Shown piece after piece: positions 7,736-15,446 of a DNA stretch of 64,000 bases (the first letter of the stretch is position 1; each line of letters opens with the position of its first letter). The stretch lies in the NCBI GenBank assembly GCA_964518335.1, contig CAZFDT010000002.1:1-64000 (forward strand). Direction: 5' to 3'. Below the pieces are notes generated by a model. That model was not told the origin of the DNA. It made no database searches and saw only the letters and a list, made by a program, of their open reading frames with translations. Made by a program: the position numbers and the translations under genes. Source of the DNA: CAZFDT01 sp964518335. Its GTDB lineage: Bacteria > Planctomycetota > Phycisphaerae > Phycisphaerales > Phycisphaeraceae.

Positions 7736-9223
7736 ATGCCCAATCCCACGCTCAAGCCGCTGGCGTCCGCGTCGTTTGGCTACGAGCAGGCCCGGCATCT
7801 GCTGAACCGGGCTGGGTTCGGCGGCACGCCGCGGCAGGTCGAGGCGCTGCGGGCGATGGGGCTGGACCGGGCGGTCGATCATCTCGTCGATTACGACAAG
7901 GTTCCGCTGGGCGACCTGGCGGATCCGACGGTCGAGGCCGACTACATCCGTCCACCCAACGAGGAGGAGCGTGCGGCCTACGCGGCGGCGCGGCGTGCGG
8001 GCGACGAAGAGACGCTCGAGCAGCTTCGCGCCAAGGTGCTCGAACGCCAGGGCATGGATCGACGCCAGGTGCGCGACGTGGCCAAGTGGTGGCTGGCGCG
8101 CATGATTCAGACGCCTCGCCCATTGGAAGAGAAGATGACGCTGCTGTGGCACGGCCACTTCGCCAGCAACTTCCGCAGCGTGCGCGACAGTTACCTCCTG
8201 TGGCAGCAGAACCGTTTCTTTCGCCAGCACGCGGCAGGCAACTTCCGGGCGCTGGCGCGCGGGATCATCCGCGACCCGGCGATGATCCGCTTCCTCAACA
8301 ACGACCAGAACCGCAAGAGCGCCCCCAATGAAAACCTCGCCCGCGAGTTGATGGAGCTGTTCACGCTCGGCGAGGGCCAATACACCGAGGCCGACATCAA
8401 GGAAGGCGCCCGGGCACTGACCGGCTACACCGTCGAGGACAACGACTTTCGCTTCCGCGACCGCAATCACGACGCCGGGACCAAGGCCATCCTCGGCAGC
8501 CGCGGCAATCACAACGGCGAAGACTTCGTCGATATCCTCCTCGCCCGCCAGGCCTGCTCGCAGTTCGTGGCCTACAAGCTCTACAAGCACTTCGTCGCCG
8601 ACCTGACCGGCCCCGGCGACGCCACCGGCCAGCAACGCACATTCATCAACTACCTGGCCCGCACCCTGGCCACCAGCCAGTACGAGTTGCGCCCCGCGCT
8701 CAAGGCCCTGTTCAGGAGCGAGCACTTCTACGACATCGCCATCGTCAGCAACCAGATCAAGAGTCCGACGCAGCTTGTCGTGGGCACGATGCGCATGCTC
8801 AACACGCCGGTGCGCAGCCTCGATCAGTTGCACGACGCGATGGGTCGCATGGGCCAGCGGCTGCTGGACCCGCCCAGCGTTGCCGGGTGGGACGGGGGTC
8901 GATCGTGGATCAACACCTCGACGCTGTTCGTGCGTCAGAACACGGCGGCGTACCTGCTCACGGGCAAAACGCCCCAGGACTCGCGCTGGAGCCGCGACGC
9001 GCTGCGATACGACCCGATGTTCCTCGTCGCCGACCTGTCGCCTCTGAGCGTCGAGGCGGCGGTCGATCGCCTGCTGGGCACGCTCATCGGCGCCGCCGCG
9101 CCGCGCGACCGCCGCGATCTGATGATCAAGTTCCTCTACGATCGTGGCGGCGCCGTCACCGCCGACACCGTGCTGGCGCTACTATTGCTCATAACCTCCA
9201 TGCCCGAGTATCAACTGTGTTAG
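7736..9223 (+). CDS. DUF1800 family protein
   Basis: A 495-residue protein of the DUF1800 family. Recognisable parts are the N-terminal ARHLLNRAGFGGTP, the central LTLLWHGHFASN-like segment (TLLWHGHFASNF) and NENLARELMELFTLGEGQY. The biochemical role is not established. It is paired with a DUF1501 gene immediately downstream, the usual arrangement, which suggests the two act together, perhaps on secreted or envelope material. I see no clear signal peptide. ATG 7736 is preferred over an in-frame GTG at 7718 because the family start (LASASFGYEQARHLL) fits closely. The last 15 residues are hydrophobic (LALLLLITSMPEYQLC), and palindromic element A lies six bases after the stop. Confidence 0.87.
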   Translation: MPNPTLKPLASASFGYEQARHLLNRAGFGGTPRQVEALRAMGLDRAVDHLVDYDKVPLGDLADPTVEADYIRPPNEEERAAYAAARRAGDEETLEQLRAKVLERQGMDRRQVRDVAKWWLARMIQTPRPLEEKMTLLWHGHFASNFRSVRDSYLLWQQNRFFRQHAAGNFRALARGIIRDPAMIRFLNNDQNRKSAPNENLARELMELFTLGEGQYTEADIKEGARALTGYTVEDNDFRFRDRNHDAGTKAILGSRGNHNGEDFVDILLARQACSQFVAYKLYKHFVADLTGPGDATGQQRTFINYLARTLATSQYELRPALKALFRSEHFYDIAIVSNQIKSPTQLVVGTMRMLNTPVRSLDQLHDAMGRMGQRLLDPPSVAGWDGGRSWINTSTLFVRQNTAAYLLTGKTPQDSRWSRDALRYDPMFLVADLSPLSVEAAVDRLLGTLIGAAAPRDRRDLMIKFLYDRGGAVTADTVLALLLLITSMPEYQLC

Positions 9224-9228
9224 CCGAC

Positions 9229-9265
9229 GCATTTAGCCCCCCGTCAATGACGGGGGGCTAAGTGG
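9229..9265. repeat. Palindromic intergenic element A, copy 3 (inverted)
   Basis: Reverse orientation relative to the copies at 477 and 5887: GCAT precedes and GTGG follows the TTAGCCCCCC arms. It fills most of the gap between the DUF1800 and DUF1501 genes and ends 11 bases before the ATG at 9277. Confidence 0.85.
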
Positions 9266-9276
9266 AGACACCACCC

Positions 9277-10578
9277 ATGACCGACCACAGCTTCACCCGA
9301 CGCGAGTTTCTCTACTCCGGCCTGGCGGTCGTCTCCACCGCCACCACCATCCCCACCTTCCTGCAGCACTCGGGCCTGGCCCTCGCCCAGGAGCCGGGCA
9401 CGCCCGGCAACCGACCCGGCGTGCCCGAGGACCGCATCCTCGTCGTCGTGCAACTGTCCGGCGGCAACGACGGACTCAACACCGTCGTGCCTTTCGGCAT
9501 GGACGCCTACTACAAGAACCGGCCGGGCATCGGCATCGACCGCAAAACCGTGCTCACCCTCGACAAAACCAGGGGCATCGGCCTGCACCCCGGCATGGCC
9601 GCCGTCAACGACATGATCGATCAGGGTCTTGCTGCAGTGATCCAAGGCGTGGGTTATCCCAACCCCAACCGCTCGCACTTCGCGTCGATGGACATCTGGC
9701 ACACCGGCGACACGCTCGACGGGTCGATCCTGGGCGTGCCCAAGGGCACGGGCTGGGTCGGCCGGGCGATGGATGACCTGACCGACAAGGGCGCAGCCGA
9801 CCACCAGAGCTGCCTGGTGTGCCTGGGAGACGAGGCGCCGCTGGCCGCCGAGGGCAAGCGCGTCGCGCCGATCTCGTTCGAGAACGCCGGCCAGTTCCGT
9901 TGGGTCGGTGGCGATCTGCACCCGGCCCTGGGCGAGCAGTGGGAGAAGATGAACGCCCACGCCGCCGAGGAGATCGCAGCACCCGGCAGCCAGGCGGCGT
10001 TTGTGCGTCGCACGCAACTCGACGCCCAGCTCGCGTCAGAGCGCATCCGCCAGGCCGTCGCTCGCGGCCCGGTGACGAGCTTCCCCGGCGGGCGGCTGGC
10101 CAACCAGCTCAAGATGGTCGCAGCGATGATCCGCGCCGAGCTGCCCACGCGCGTCTATTACGTGGGCCTGGGCGGGTTCGACACCCACGCCGGTCAGCCC
10201 GGCCGTCACGCCCAGCTTCTCACCGAGTTCGCCAACGCCGTCAGTGCGTTTTACCGCGAGCTGCAGGCCCTGGGTCAACAGCAGCGCGTCCTCACCATGG
10301 CGTTCAGCGAGTTCGGCCGCCGCGTGCGCCAGAACGCCTCGGCGGGCACCGACCACGGCACCGCCGGGCCCATGTTCCTCTTCGGCCCCATGGTCAAGCC
10401 CGGCCTGCTCAACGACCACCCCACCCTCACCAAGCTCGACGACGGCGACCTGATCTACAACACCGACTTCCGCAGCGTGTATGCCGCCATCCTCGACCAC
10501 TGGCTCGCCGCCGACAGCGCCAAGGTCCTTGGCCGCAAGTTCCAACCCGCCCGCGTTTTGGCCGCCGCCAAGGCGTAA
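9277..10578 (+). CDS. DUF1501 family protein with Tat-like signal
   Basis: A 433-residue DUF1501 protein. The N-terminus TRREFLYSGLAVVSTATT has the twin-arginine pattern and a hydrophobic core ending near ALAQ, so export as a folded protein is likely. The body carries the family signatures VVQLSGGNDGLNTVVP, HPGMAAV, GFDTHAGQ and AFSEFGRRV plus DHGTAGPMFLFGP. The fold is related to alkaline phosphatase/sulfatase-like proteins, but the substrate is unknown. It is the partner of the DUF1800 gene. ATG 9277 is used; a GTG at 9262 lies inside the palindromic element. Confidence 0.88.
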   Translation: MTDHSFTRREFLYSGLAVVSTATTIPTFLQHSGLALAQEPGTPGNRPGVPEDRILVVVQLSGGNDGLNTVVPFGMDAYYKNRPGIGIDRKTVLTLDKTRGIGLHPGMAAVNDMIDQGLAAVIQGVGYPNPNRSHFASMDIWHTGDTLDGSILGVPKGTGWVGRAMDDLTDKGAADHQSCLVCLGDEAPLAAEGKRVAPISFENAGQFRWVGGDLHPALGEQWEKMNAHAAEEIAAPGSQAAFVRRTQLDAQLASERIRQAVARGPVTSFPGGRLANQLKMVAAMIRAELPTRVYYVGLGGFDTHAGQPGRHAQLLTEFANAVSAFYRELQALGQQQRVLTMAFSEFGRRVRQNASAGTDHGTAGPMFLFGPMVKPGLLNDHPTLTKLDDGDLIYNTDFRSVYAAILDHWLAADSAKVLGRKFQPARVLAAAKA

Positions 10579-10590
10579 CAGCAGTTCGCG

Positions 10591-10596
10591 TACAAT
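10591..10596 (+). promoter_or_regulatory. -10 box upstream of the sulfotransferase gene
   Basis: TACAAT 114 bases before the ATG at 10710. The expected transcription start (about 10603) falls right at the beginning of the folded element at 10606-10686, which would therefore form the 5' end of the mRNA. Confidence 0.4.
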
Positions 10597-10605
10597 CCCC
10601 ACACG

Positions 10606-10686
10606 CCACAAGCCGAGGGCTGAGCACGTCTCGTGCGAAGCCCCGGATATCCGAGGCTTCGGAAGACCTAAGCCATCGGCTTGTGG
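10606..10686 (+). ncRNA. Possible structured leader: three-way-junction element
   Basis: An outer stem pairs 10606-10620 (CCACAAGCCGAGGGC) with 10672-10686 at 14 of 15 positions. Inside are a hairpin GCACG-TCT-CGTGC (10624-10636) and a second hairpin GAAGCC...GGCTTC (10637-10660) with a CGGATATCCG core. The size is like a tRNA but there is no anticodon or T arm. It could be a regulatory leader of the sulfotransferase mRNA or a mobile palindromic repeat; sequence alone does not decide. Confidence 0.4.
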
Positions 10687-10709
10687 ATGCTATTGCAGGC
10701 CACGACGTG

Positions 10710-11555
10710 ATGCCCTACCCCCTCGAATCCCCGCGTGTGACCGAACTGGTGCGGAGCTGGCTGCGGCGGTCGGCGGTGGGGCGGGCGTCGTACCGGCTGC
10801 GGCGCAATCGCATGGCGGACGTGTTCGTGCTGTCGTTCCCCAAGACCGGGCGCACGTGGCTGCGCCTGCTGCTGGGCAAGGCGCTGTCGATACACCACGG
10901 CGTCGCGGGCGATGCGATGGCGCCGGACAAGCTGGCCGCCCAGGTGCCGGGGCTGGCGCGCGTCCGCTTCAAGCACGATGACAACCCGCACTTCAAGGCG
11001 CCGCACGAGCTGGTCAGCCGCAAGACCGAGTACCGCGATCGCAAGGTCATCTTCCTCGTGCGCGACGTGCGCGACACGCTGGTGTCGGCGTACTTTCAGA
11101 TGACCAGGCGCGAGCCGCGGTATCGCTTCGACGGGCCGATCGAGAAGTTCCTGCGCTGCCCGCGAGGCAGCGTCGAGACGATCATCCGTTTCTACAACAT
11201 CTGGGCCGATCAGCGACGCGTGCCGGCGGCGTTCCTGCTCGTGCGATACGAGGACATGCACGCCGACACCGCCCGCGAGCTTCGCCGGGTGCTGGATTTC
11301 ATCGGCCAGTCGCAGGTCTCCGACGAGGCGGTGCGCCAGGCTGTCGAGTTCTGCCGCTTCGAGAACATGCGAAAGATGGAGCAGCAGGGCTCGATCGAGT
11401 CCAGCCGCATGGTTCCCGGCAACGCCAGCGACCCCGAGTCGTTCAAGACGCGCAAGGGCAAGATCGGCGGGTATGTCGAGTACCTCGACGCCGAGGACAT
11501 TCGCTGGCTCGACGACAAAGTCAGGCGCGAGCTGGACCCGTTCTTCGGTTACTGA
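10710..11555 (+). CDS. PAPS-dependent sulfotransferase domain protein
   Basis: A 281-residue sulfotransferase that would move sulfate from PAPS to an acceptor hydroxyl or amine. The 5'-phosphosulfate loop is FPKTGRTWLRLLLGKAL, the 3'-phosphate region is FLVRDVRDTLVSAYFQ, and RKGKIGGYVEYLD is the usual C-terminal PAPS-contacting loop. The acceptor is unknown; a polysaccharide or glycan is plausible beside a sulfatase. The stop codon overlaps the convergent sulfatase gene by 7 bases. The start at 10710 is the first ATG of a protein-like N-terminus, but no Shine-Dalgarno sequence is evident. A possible promoter and structured leader precede it. Confidence 0.88.
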   Translation: MPYPLESPRVTELVRSWLRRSAVGRASYRLRRNRMADVFVLSFPKTGRTWLRLLLGKALSIHHGVAGDAMAPDKLAAQVPGLARVRFKHDDNPHFKAPHELVSRKTEYRDRKVIFLVRDVRDTLVSAYFQMTRREPRYRFDGPIEKFLRCPRGSVETIIRFYNIWADQRRVPAAFLLVRYEDMHADTARELRRVLDFIGQSQVSDEAVRQAVEFCRFENMRKMEQQGSIESSRMVPGNASDPESFKTRKGKIGGYVEYLDAEDIRWLDDKVRRELDPFFGY

Positions 11556-13063
11556 GACGCGTCGGCGGGGAGGAACGCACGGTACTTGTCGCGCAGCGTC
11601 GCCGCGCCCTCGGCGCGGCCGGTGGCTTCGAGCCGATGCAGGTATTTGGGCAGCGGGCTGGGCTGACGATGTCGCGCGTGGAACGGGCCGCCCTCGCGGA
11701 TCACCGTCCACAGTGGATCAGCCACGTCGCCGCTCGTCAGCGCCATCTTCTGCATCTGCGCGTCGTGCCAGTTCGCCAGACGCCACGCGCCCTCGCGGCA
11801 CACGTCCGGGTGCTGGCCCGCCACATCGTGCTGCTCGAACGGATCGGCCTCCAGGTCGTAAAGCATCTCCGGCGGGAACAGGTGGAACCCGTCGTGATAC
11901 GTCCGCATGTACAGCCACTTGCGCCCATCAACGTCCCATCGCACGGACCGCTGGCACACGTGGCAGCACTGGCTGATGACGAGCTGATCTCTGCCCTGCG
12001 GCTTGCCGCTTAGCACAGTATCGGCGAATGACCGGCCGTCCCAGATGCTGCACTTGTCCCGCTTGAGGAGGTCCATCACCGTCGGGGCGAAGTCGATGTT
12101 GTAGTGCAGGCCGTCGTCCTGTTGGCCACCTTTGACGCCAGGCCACTTGATGACCATCGGGATGTGGCAGGTGCCGCGGTCGGCGGTGCCGTGCTCGCTG
12201 TAGATGCCCAGCTCGCCCTGGTTCTCACCGTGGTCTGCGGAGATCACGATGGCGGTGTCGTCATAGACGCCCGCGGCCTTGAGCTGTTGCACGATCCAGG
12301 CGATCTGGTCATCGACGTAGCGGATGCCGGTGTCGTACCCGTCGATCCACTTCTTCATGGTTGCCCGGTCATGAATGGACTCGACCTCGCGTGGCCAGCG
12401 CTGGGGGTTGCCCGCGACGTACATGCCCAGGTCCTGCGCCGAGTGCGGGCCGGTCTTCTTCAAGTGGCGAGCGATCAGCGCGTCGTCGTCGAGGTGGGCC
12501 GGCAGGGGATCGTTCTCGAACGGGTTGCCGTAGTCCGTCGGCACGCGGAAGGGCGTGTGCGGGTCCCAGAAGTTGAGGTGCAGATACCACTGGTCTTTGC
12601 TGCAGTTGTCGGCGAACCACTTCTTGACGACGGGCATGACTTCTTCGGCGCTTTCCATGCCGCCCTTGCCGGTGTTGTGGATCTCGTGGAACCCGGCGTA
12701 GAACCAGTGGGCGGCGTGGCGCTGGCCGAAGGGCGAGATCATGGCGGTGTGGAACCCGGCGTGCTGGAGCTGGCGGGCCAGACCCTGCTCGTCGAACCAG
12801 TCGCGGAAGCCGCGTGACTGGCCCTGCACCTTGGGCTGGGCGGCGGTCATGCCGTGTCCGACGACGCCGGTCTGGATACCCAGGCGCCCGCTGTAGAACG
12901 CCGTGCGCGACGGGAGGCAGGGCGCGTCGCTGCAGTAGAACTGGCGGCAGACTACGCCCTGGCGCGCAATGGCGTCGATGGCGGGCGAGGTGTTGCGGTG
13001 ATACCCGTAGCAACCCAGGTGATCGGCGCGGCACGAGTCGATGTCGATGTAGAGAATGCGCAT
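11549..13063 (-). CDS. Type I sulfatase (formylglycine-dependent)
   Basis: A 504-residue arylsulfatase-family enzyme. Cys49 in the motif CLPSRTAFYSGR is the residue converted to formylglycine. The metal-binding N-terminus IDIDSCRADHLGCYG and the later ISADHGENQGELG are present. It should hydrolyse sulfate esters, probably from a polysaccharide. No signal peptide is visible, so a cytoplasmic location or an unrecognised export route is possible. A very good Shine-Dalgarno sequence (AAGGAG, 13071-13076 on the complement) overlaps the stop codon of the upstream iclR-type gene, so the two are co-transcribed and probably translationally coupled. It converges on the sulfotransferase with a 7-base overlap. 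An anaerobic sulfatase-maturating enzyme or FGE would be needed elsewhere. Confidence 0.92.
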   Translation of the reverse strand: MRILYIDIDSCRADHLGCYGYHRNTSPAIDAIARQGVVCRQFYCSDAPCLPSRTAFYSGRLGIQTGVVGHGMTAAQPKVQGQSRGFRDWFDEQGLARQLQHAGFHTAMISPFGQRHAAHWFYAGFHEIHNTGKGGMESAEEVMPVVKKWFADNCSKDQWYLHLNFWDPHTPFRVPTDYGNPFENDPLPAHLDDDALIARHLKKTGPHSAQDLGMYVAGNPQRWPREVESIHDRATMKKWIDGYDTGIRYVDDQIAWIVQQLKAAGVYDDTAIVISADHGENQGELGIYSEHGTADRGTCHIPMVIKWPGVKGGQQDDGLHYNIDFAPTVMDLLKRDKCSIWDGRSFADTVLSGKPQGRDQLVISQCCHVCQRSVRWDVDGRKWLYMRTYHDGFHLFPPEMLYDLEADPFEQHDVAGQHPDVCREGAWRLANWHDAQMQKMALTSGDVADPLWTVIREGGPFHARHRQPSPLPKYLHRLEATGRAEGAATLRDKYRAFLPADASQ

Positions 13064-13074
13064 GAGGCGACTCC

Positions 13075-13878
13075 TTAACGTGCGAAGGCGGGTGAAAGCT
13101 CGTCGGCGATGCGAGCCGCGGCGTCGCGCAGGGCGGGTAGCGCGGCGGCGCCGGAGGCCCTGGCCACGGGCGCCACGAAACGGGCGATGGCCAGCACGGC
13201 GACGAGCCGACCTTCGCCATCGACAATCGGTGCGGCGCAACGGCACACGCCGTGCTCGTTGGCGTCCTCATCGACGCCCGCACCGCGATGTTCACACGCA
13301 TCTATCAGACGGAGCACACCGCGGCGCGTCAGGCGCAGGCGCCGGCCGTGCTGCCACGCCCAGTTGCCCGATCCGTGCGGCACGATGCGCGGCCGGCCCC
13401 ACACCAACGCCACCTGCGTCAGCGCGTCGATCTCATGCAGGTCGCGCTCGAACCCGATCCGGGCGATCACCCGCACGGGCACGTCATCCCACGGCGGCTC
13501 GCAGCGGTCAATCATGATCAGCGGCCGGTCAGGTCTGGCCGCGTCCACCGCGTGCAGCTCGACGGTGTGGCCGCACGACTCAGCCAGCTCGGCCATGACT
13601 CGGCCCGCCGCGCGACGCAGCGCCCCGCCACCGGCATCGACCGGCGTAAGGCGGCACACCGCCGAGAACCGCTTGGTGACCGCGTCGCGCCGCACCGTTC
13701 TGGCCAGCACCAGGCTCTTGAGCAGCCGGGCCACGGACGACTTGGGCCAGCCCGTGACGCGGGCAAGCTGCTCCAGCGAGCAGGCGCCCTCGCGGTCGAG
13801 CGTCGCCAGTAGCGTCAGCCCCCGGCCCAGCGCGGGCGCCGGGTCGCCGACCGGCAGGGGCGTCCGGGCATGTACCAT
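13075..13878 (-). CDS. IclR-type transcriptional regulator
   Basis: A 267-residue regulator. The winged HTH (about 13-75) starts PALGRGLTLLATL and contains LEQLARVTGWPKSSVARLLKSL. The C-terminal two thirds is an IclR effector domain, ending with CRCAAPIVDGEGRLVAVLAIA. The gene is first in an operon with the sulfatase, so it most likely controls sulfatase expression and its own. I use ATG 13878: it sits 9 bases after a well-formed promoter (TTGACC-17-CATAAT on the complement). A 33-base palindrome covers the -10 box and the start codon, a classic autorepression layout. The effector molecule is unknown, perhaps a sulfated sugar product. Confidence 0.87.
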   Translation of the reverse strand: MVHARTPLPVGDPAPALGRGLTLLATLDREGACSLEQLARVTGWPKSSVARLLKSLVLARTVRRDAVTKRFSAVCRLTPVDAGGGALRRAAGRVMAELAESCGHTVELHAVDAARPDRPLIMIDRCEPPWDDVPVRVIARIGFERDLHEIDALTQVALVWGRPRIVPHGSGNWAWQHGRRLRLTRRGVLRLIDACEHRGAGVDEDANEHGVCRCAAPIVDGEGRLVAVLAIARFVAPVARASGAAALPALRDAAARIADELSPAFAR

Positions 13879-13905
13879 ATACAGCACATTATGCTGCATA
13901 CGGTA
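13873..13905. promoter_or_regulatory. Probable operator for the IclR-type regulator
   Basis: A 33-base imperfect palindrome: TACCATATACAGCA, five bases, then TGCTGCATACGGTA; 12 of 14 positions pair. It overlaps the -10 box and start codon of the regulator gene and faces the divergent kinase-like gene. Autoregulation is inferred. Confidence 0.6.
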
Positions 13906-13916
13906 TATCCGGTCAA
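13888..13916 (-). promoter_or_regulatory. Promoter of the iclR-sulfatase operon
   Basis: On the complement, TTGACC (13916-13911) and CATAAT (13893-13888) are separated by exactly 17 bases. The ATG at 13878 is 9 bases past the -10 box, so the mRNA is probably leaderless. Confidence 0.6.
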
Positions 13917-13957
13917 ACCGCGTCCCCTCGGCAGGCGTGGTATCTTCTTGCCGCCCC

Positions 13958-14668
13958 ATGTCCACGTTGCTCGCAGGTCGACCTTCCGGCCGATCCCGCC
14001 ACGACGACTGGCTGGGCGATGCCGTGCCCATCGCGCTGGCCGGACGCGACCGCCAGGGCCACGTCTGGCTGGTCCGCTCGCCCCAACTCGGCCGGGTGAC
14101 GGTCAAGCGGTTCGAGTCCTGGCCGCTGTGGCAGCGCCTGGCGTCATGGTTGCAGTTGCATCCGGCCCAGCGGGAGCGGCGCATGAGTCGTGGCCTGGCA
14201 TCGCGTGGCCTGCCGGTGCTGCCCGTCATCCAGGTCGCCGCCCAGCGCGGGTGGCTGGGAGACCGGCTGTGGCTGGCGCGGCCGGTGTGGGGCCGGTCGC
14301 TGGACCGCTGGCTCGCCCACAGCCGCGCCACGCCCTGGCCCATGCGTCACCGCGTCACCGACGCCATCGCGCGCCTGATCACGCGCATGCTCGACCTGGG
14401 GCTGGTCTTCACGAACCTGGCGACGGACAACCTCGTCGTGGGCAAGGAGGGTCAGGTGTGGATAAACGACCTGGGGGGAGTCAGGCGCAGCGGGTCGCGC
14501 CGCCTCAAACTGCGCATGCTGGCCACGCTCGATCGCACCGCGGCGCGCCATGGGGCGACGCGACCCGATCGACTGCGCTGCCTGCGCCAGATCGTGTCGG
14601 TTCACCGCGAGCTGGGCGAGCTGCGCGGCGTGGCGGCGACGGTCGCCCGGATGGGGCAGGCGCGATGA
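13958..14668 (+). CDS. Kinase-like protein lacking the catalytic Asp (possible pseudokinase)
   Basis: A 236-residue protein with the layout of small protein- or lipopolysaccharide-kinase-like folds: a candidate nucleotide-binding Lys in VTVKRFES, a catalytic-loop-like segment FTNLATDNLVV, and INDLGG in the position of the DFG motif. Where kinases have H-x-D, this protein has Phe and Asn, so normal phosphotransfer may be lost. It may bind nucleotide or a partner instead, or be a divergent lipid/sugar kinase. It starts divergently from the IclR-type regulator. Its stop overlaps the start of the next small gene by four bases (ATGA). I cannot assign a substrate. Confidence 0.6.
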   Translation: MSTLLAGRPSGRSRHDDWLGDAVPIALAGRDRQGHVWLVRSPQLGRVTVKRFESWPLWQRLASWLQLHPAQRERRMSRGLASRGLPVLPVIQVAAQRGWLGDRLWLARPVWGRSLDRWLAHSRATPWPMRHRVTDAIARLITRMLDLGLVFTNLATDNLVVGKEGQVWINDLGGVRRSGSRRLKLRMLATLDRTAARHGATRPDRLRCLRQIVSVHRELGELRGVAATVARMGQAR

Positions 14669-15012
14669 CGGCCGACGCGCCCGCCCCGCTGCATCCCGAG
14701 AAGCTCACGTGGGCGGTGATGCTCGGCCGCTGGGTGACGTTCGCCAAGAGCGCCGTGGCGTTGCCGACGGAGGGGGACGCGGGCAAGCTGCGGTCGAGCG
14801 TGCCGGACCTGATCATGTTGCAGGCGGTGTGGTTTGCGTTGCGGCATCTGGAGGAGTTGTCGCCGGAGGAGGCCGCGCTGGGTTTGGATCGTGCGCAGGT
14901 GTTGATCGACAAGCACGCCGCTGCGTTGCGGGCGCGATGGGGCGAGGCGATGCCGGCGATGATGCGGGAGTTGATCGACGATGCGGTGGCGGCGCTGGGC
15001 CCAGAGGCTTGA
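14665..15012 (+). CDS. Hypothetical small helical protein coupled to the kinase-like gene
   Basis: A 115-residue protein that I do not recognise. It is predicted to be mostly helical, acidic at the end, and soluble. The ATG overlaps the TGA of the kinase-like gene (ATGA), so the two are translationally coupled and probably function together. It has a conserved-looking planctomycete style (DLIMLQAVWFALRHLEEL) but no catalytic motif. Confidence 0.65.
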   Translation: MTADAPAPLHPEKLTWAVMLGRWVTFAKSAVALPTEGDAGKLRSSVPDLIMLQAVWFALRHLEELSPEEAALGLDRAQVLIDKHAAALRARWGEAMPAMMRELIDDAVAALGPEA

Positions 15013-15032
15013 ACGGGTCGGCCTCGCGAGCG

Positions 15033-15446
15033 TCAGGTGAGAGTGTTCTGAAAGAACTCGATGACCTCGCCGTCGGGGCCTTTGCAGAACGAGATGCGCA
15101 CGGGCGTCGGGCCGGGTGTCGAGGGGATGTTCACGTCCTTGGGTTCGATCGTGACGACGGCGCCGGCCTCACGGGCGCGTTGCGTGGCGGCGTCGGTGTC
15201 GTCGGTGCGGATGGCAAAGTGCAGGATGGCCGCGTCGCCGTCAGGGGGCGGGGGCAGGTCGGGCCGCTCGAAGATCTCCAGGTAGTCGCCCTTGCCGGCG
15301 TCGAGCATGACGGCGCGCTTGGGCGCCTCGCCCCAACGGATTTTTTCGCGGAAGCCCAATACCTCGACGTAGAACCGCCGCGACTTGTCGAAGTCACGGG
15401 CGCGGATGGCGACGTGGTGAAACCCTTTGCAGATGGCGTGGCTCAT
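15033..15446 (-). CDS. VOC (glyoxalase-fold) family protein
   Basis: A 137-residue vicinal-oxygen-chelate protein made of two beta-alpha-beta-beta-beta units. The first metal ligand is in FHHVAIRARD, the second is the His in ILHFAIRTDD, and the Glu ligands are in DYLEIFE and GEVIEFFQ. Members include glyoxalases, epimerases, dioxygenases and resistance proteins; the substrate is unknown here. Its ATG overlaps the stop codon of the upstream SET-domain gene (ATGA), so the two form an operon. Confidence 0.87.
   Translation of the reverse strand: MSHAICKGFHHVAIRARDFDKSRRFYVEVLGFREKIRWGEAPKRAVMLDAGKGDYLEIFERPDLPPPPDGDAAILHFAIRTDDTDAATQRAREAGAVVTIEPKDVNIPSTPGPTPVRISFCKGPDGEVIEFFQNTLT

Noticed and set aside
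10606..10686. A tRNA gene at this cloverleaf-like fold
   Set aside because: Size is right, but there is no anticodon arm of proper form, no TTCGANNC T loop and no CCA-type acceptor; it has only two inner hairpins.
12104..12817. Open frame of 237 codons on the plus strand inside the sulfatase gene
   Set aside because: Lies wholly opposite a clear sulfatase and shows no protein family features.
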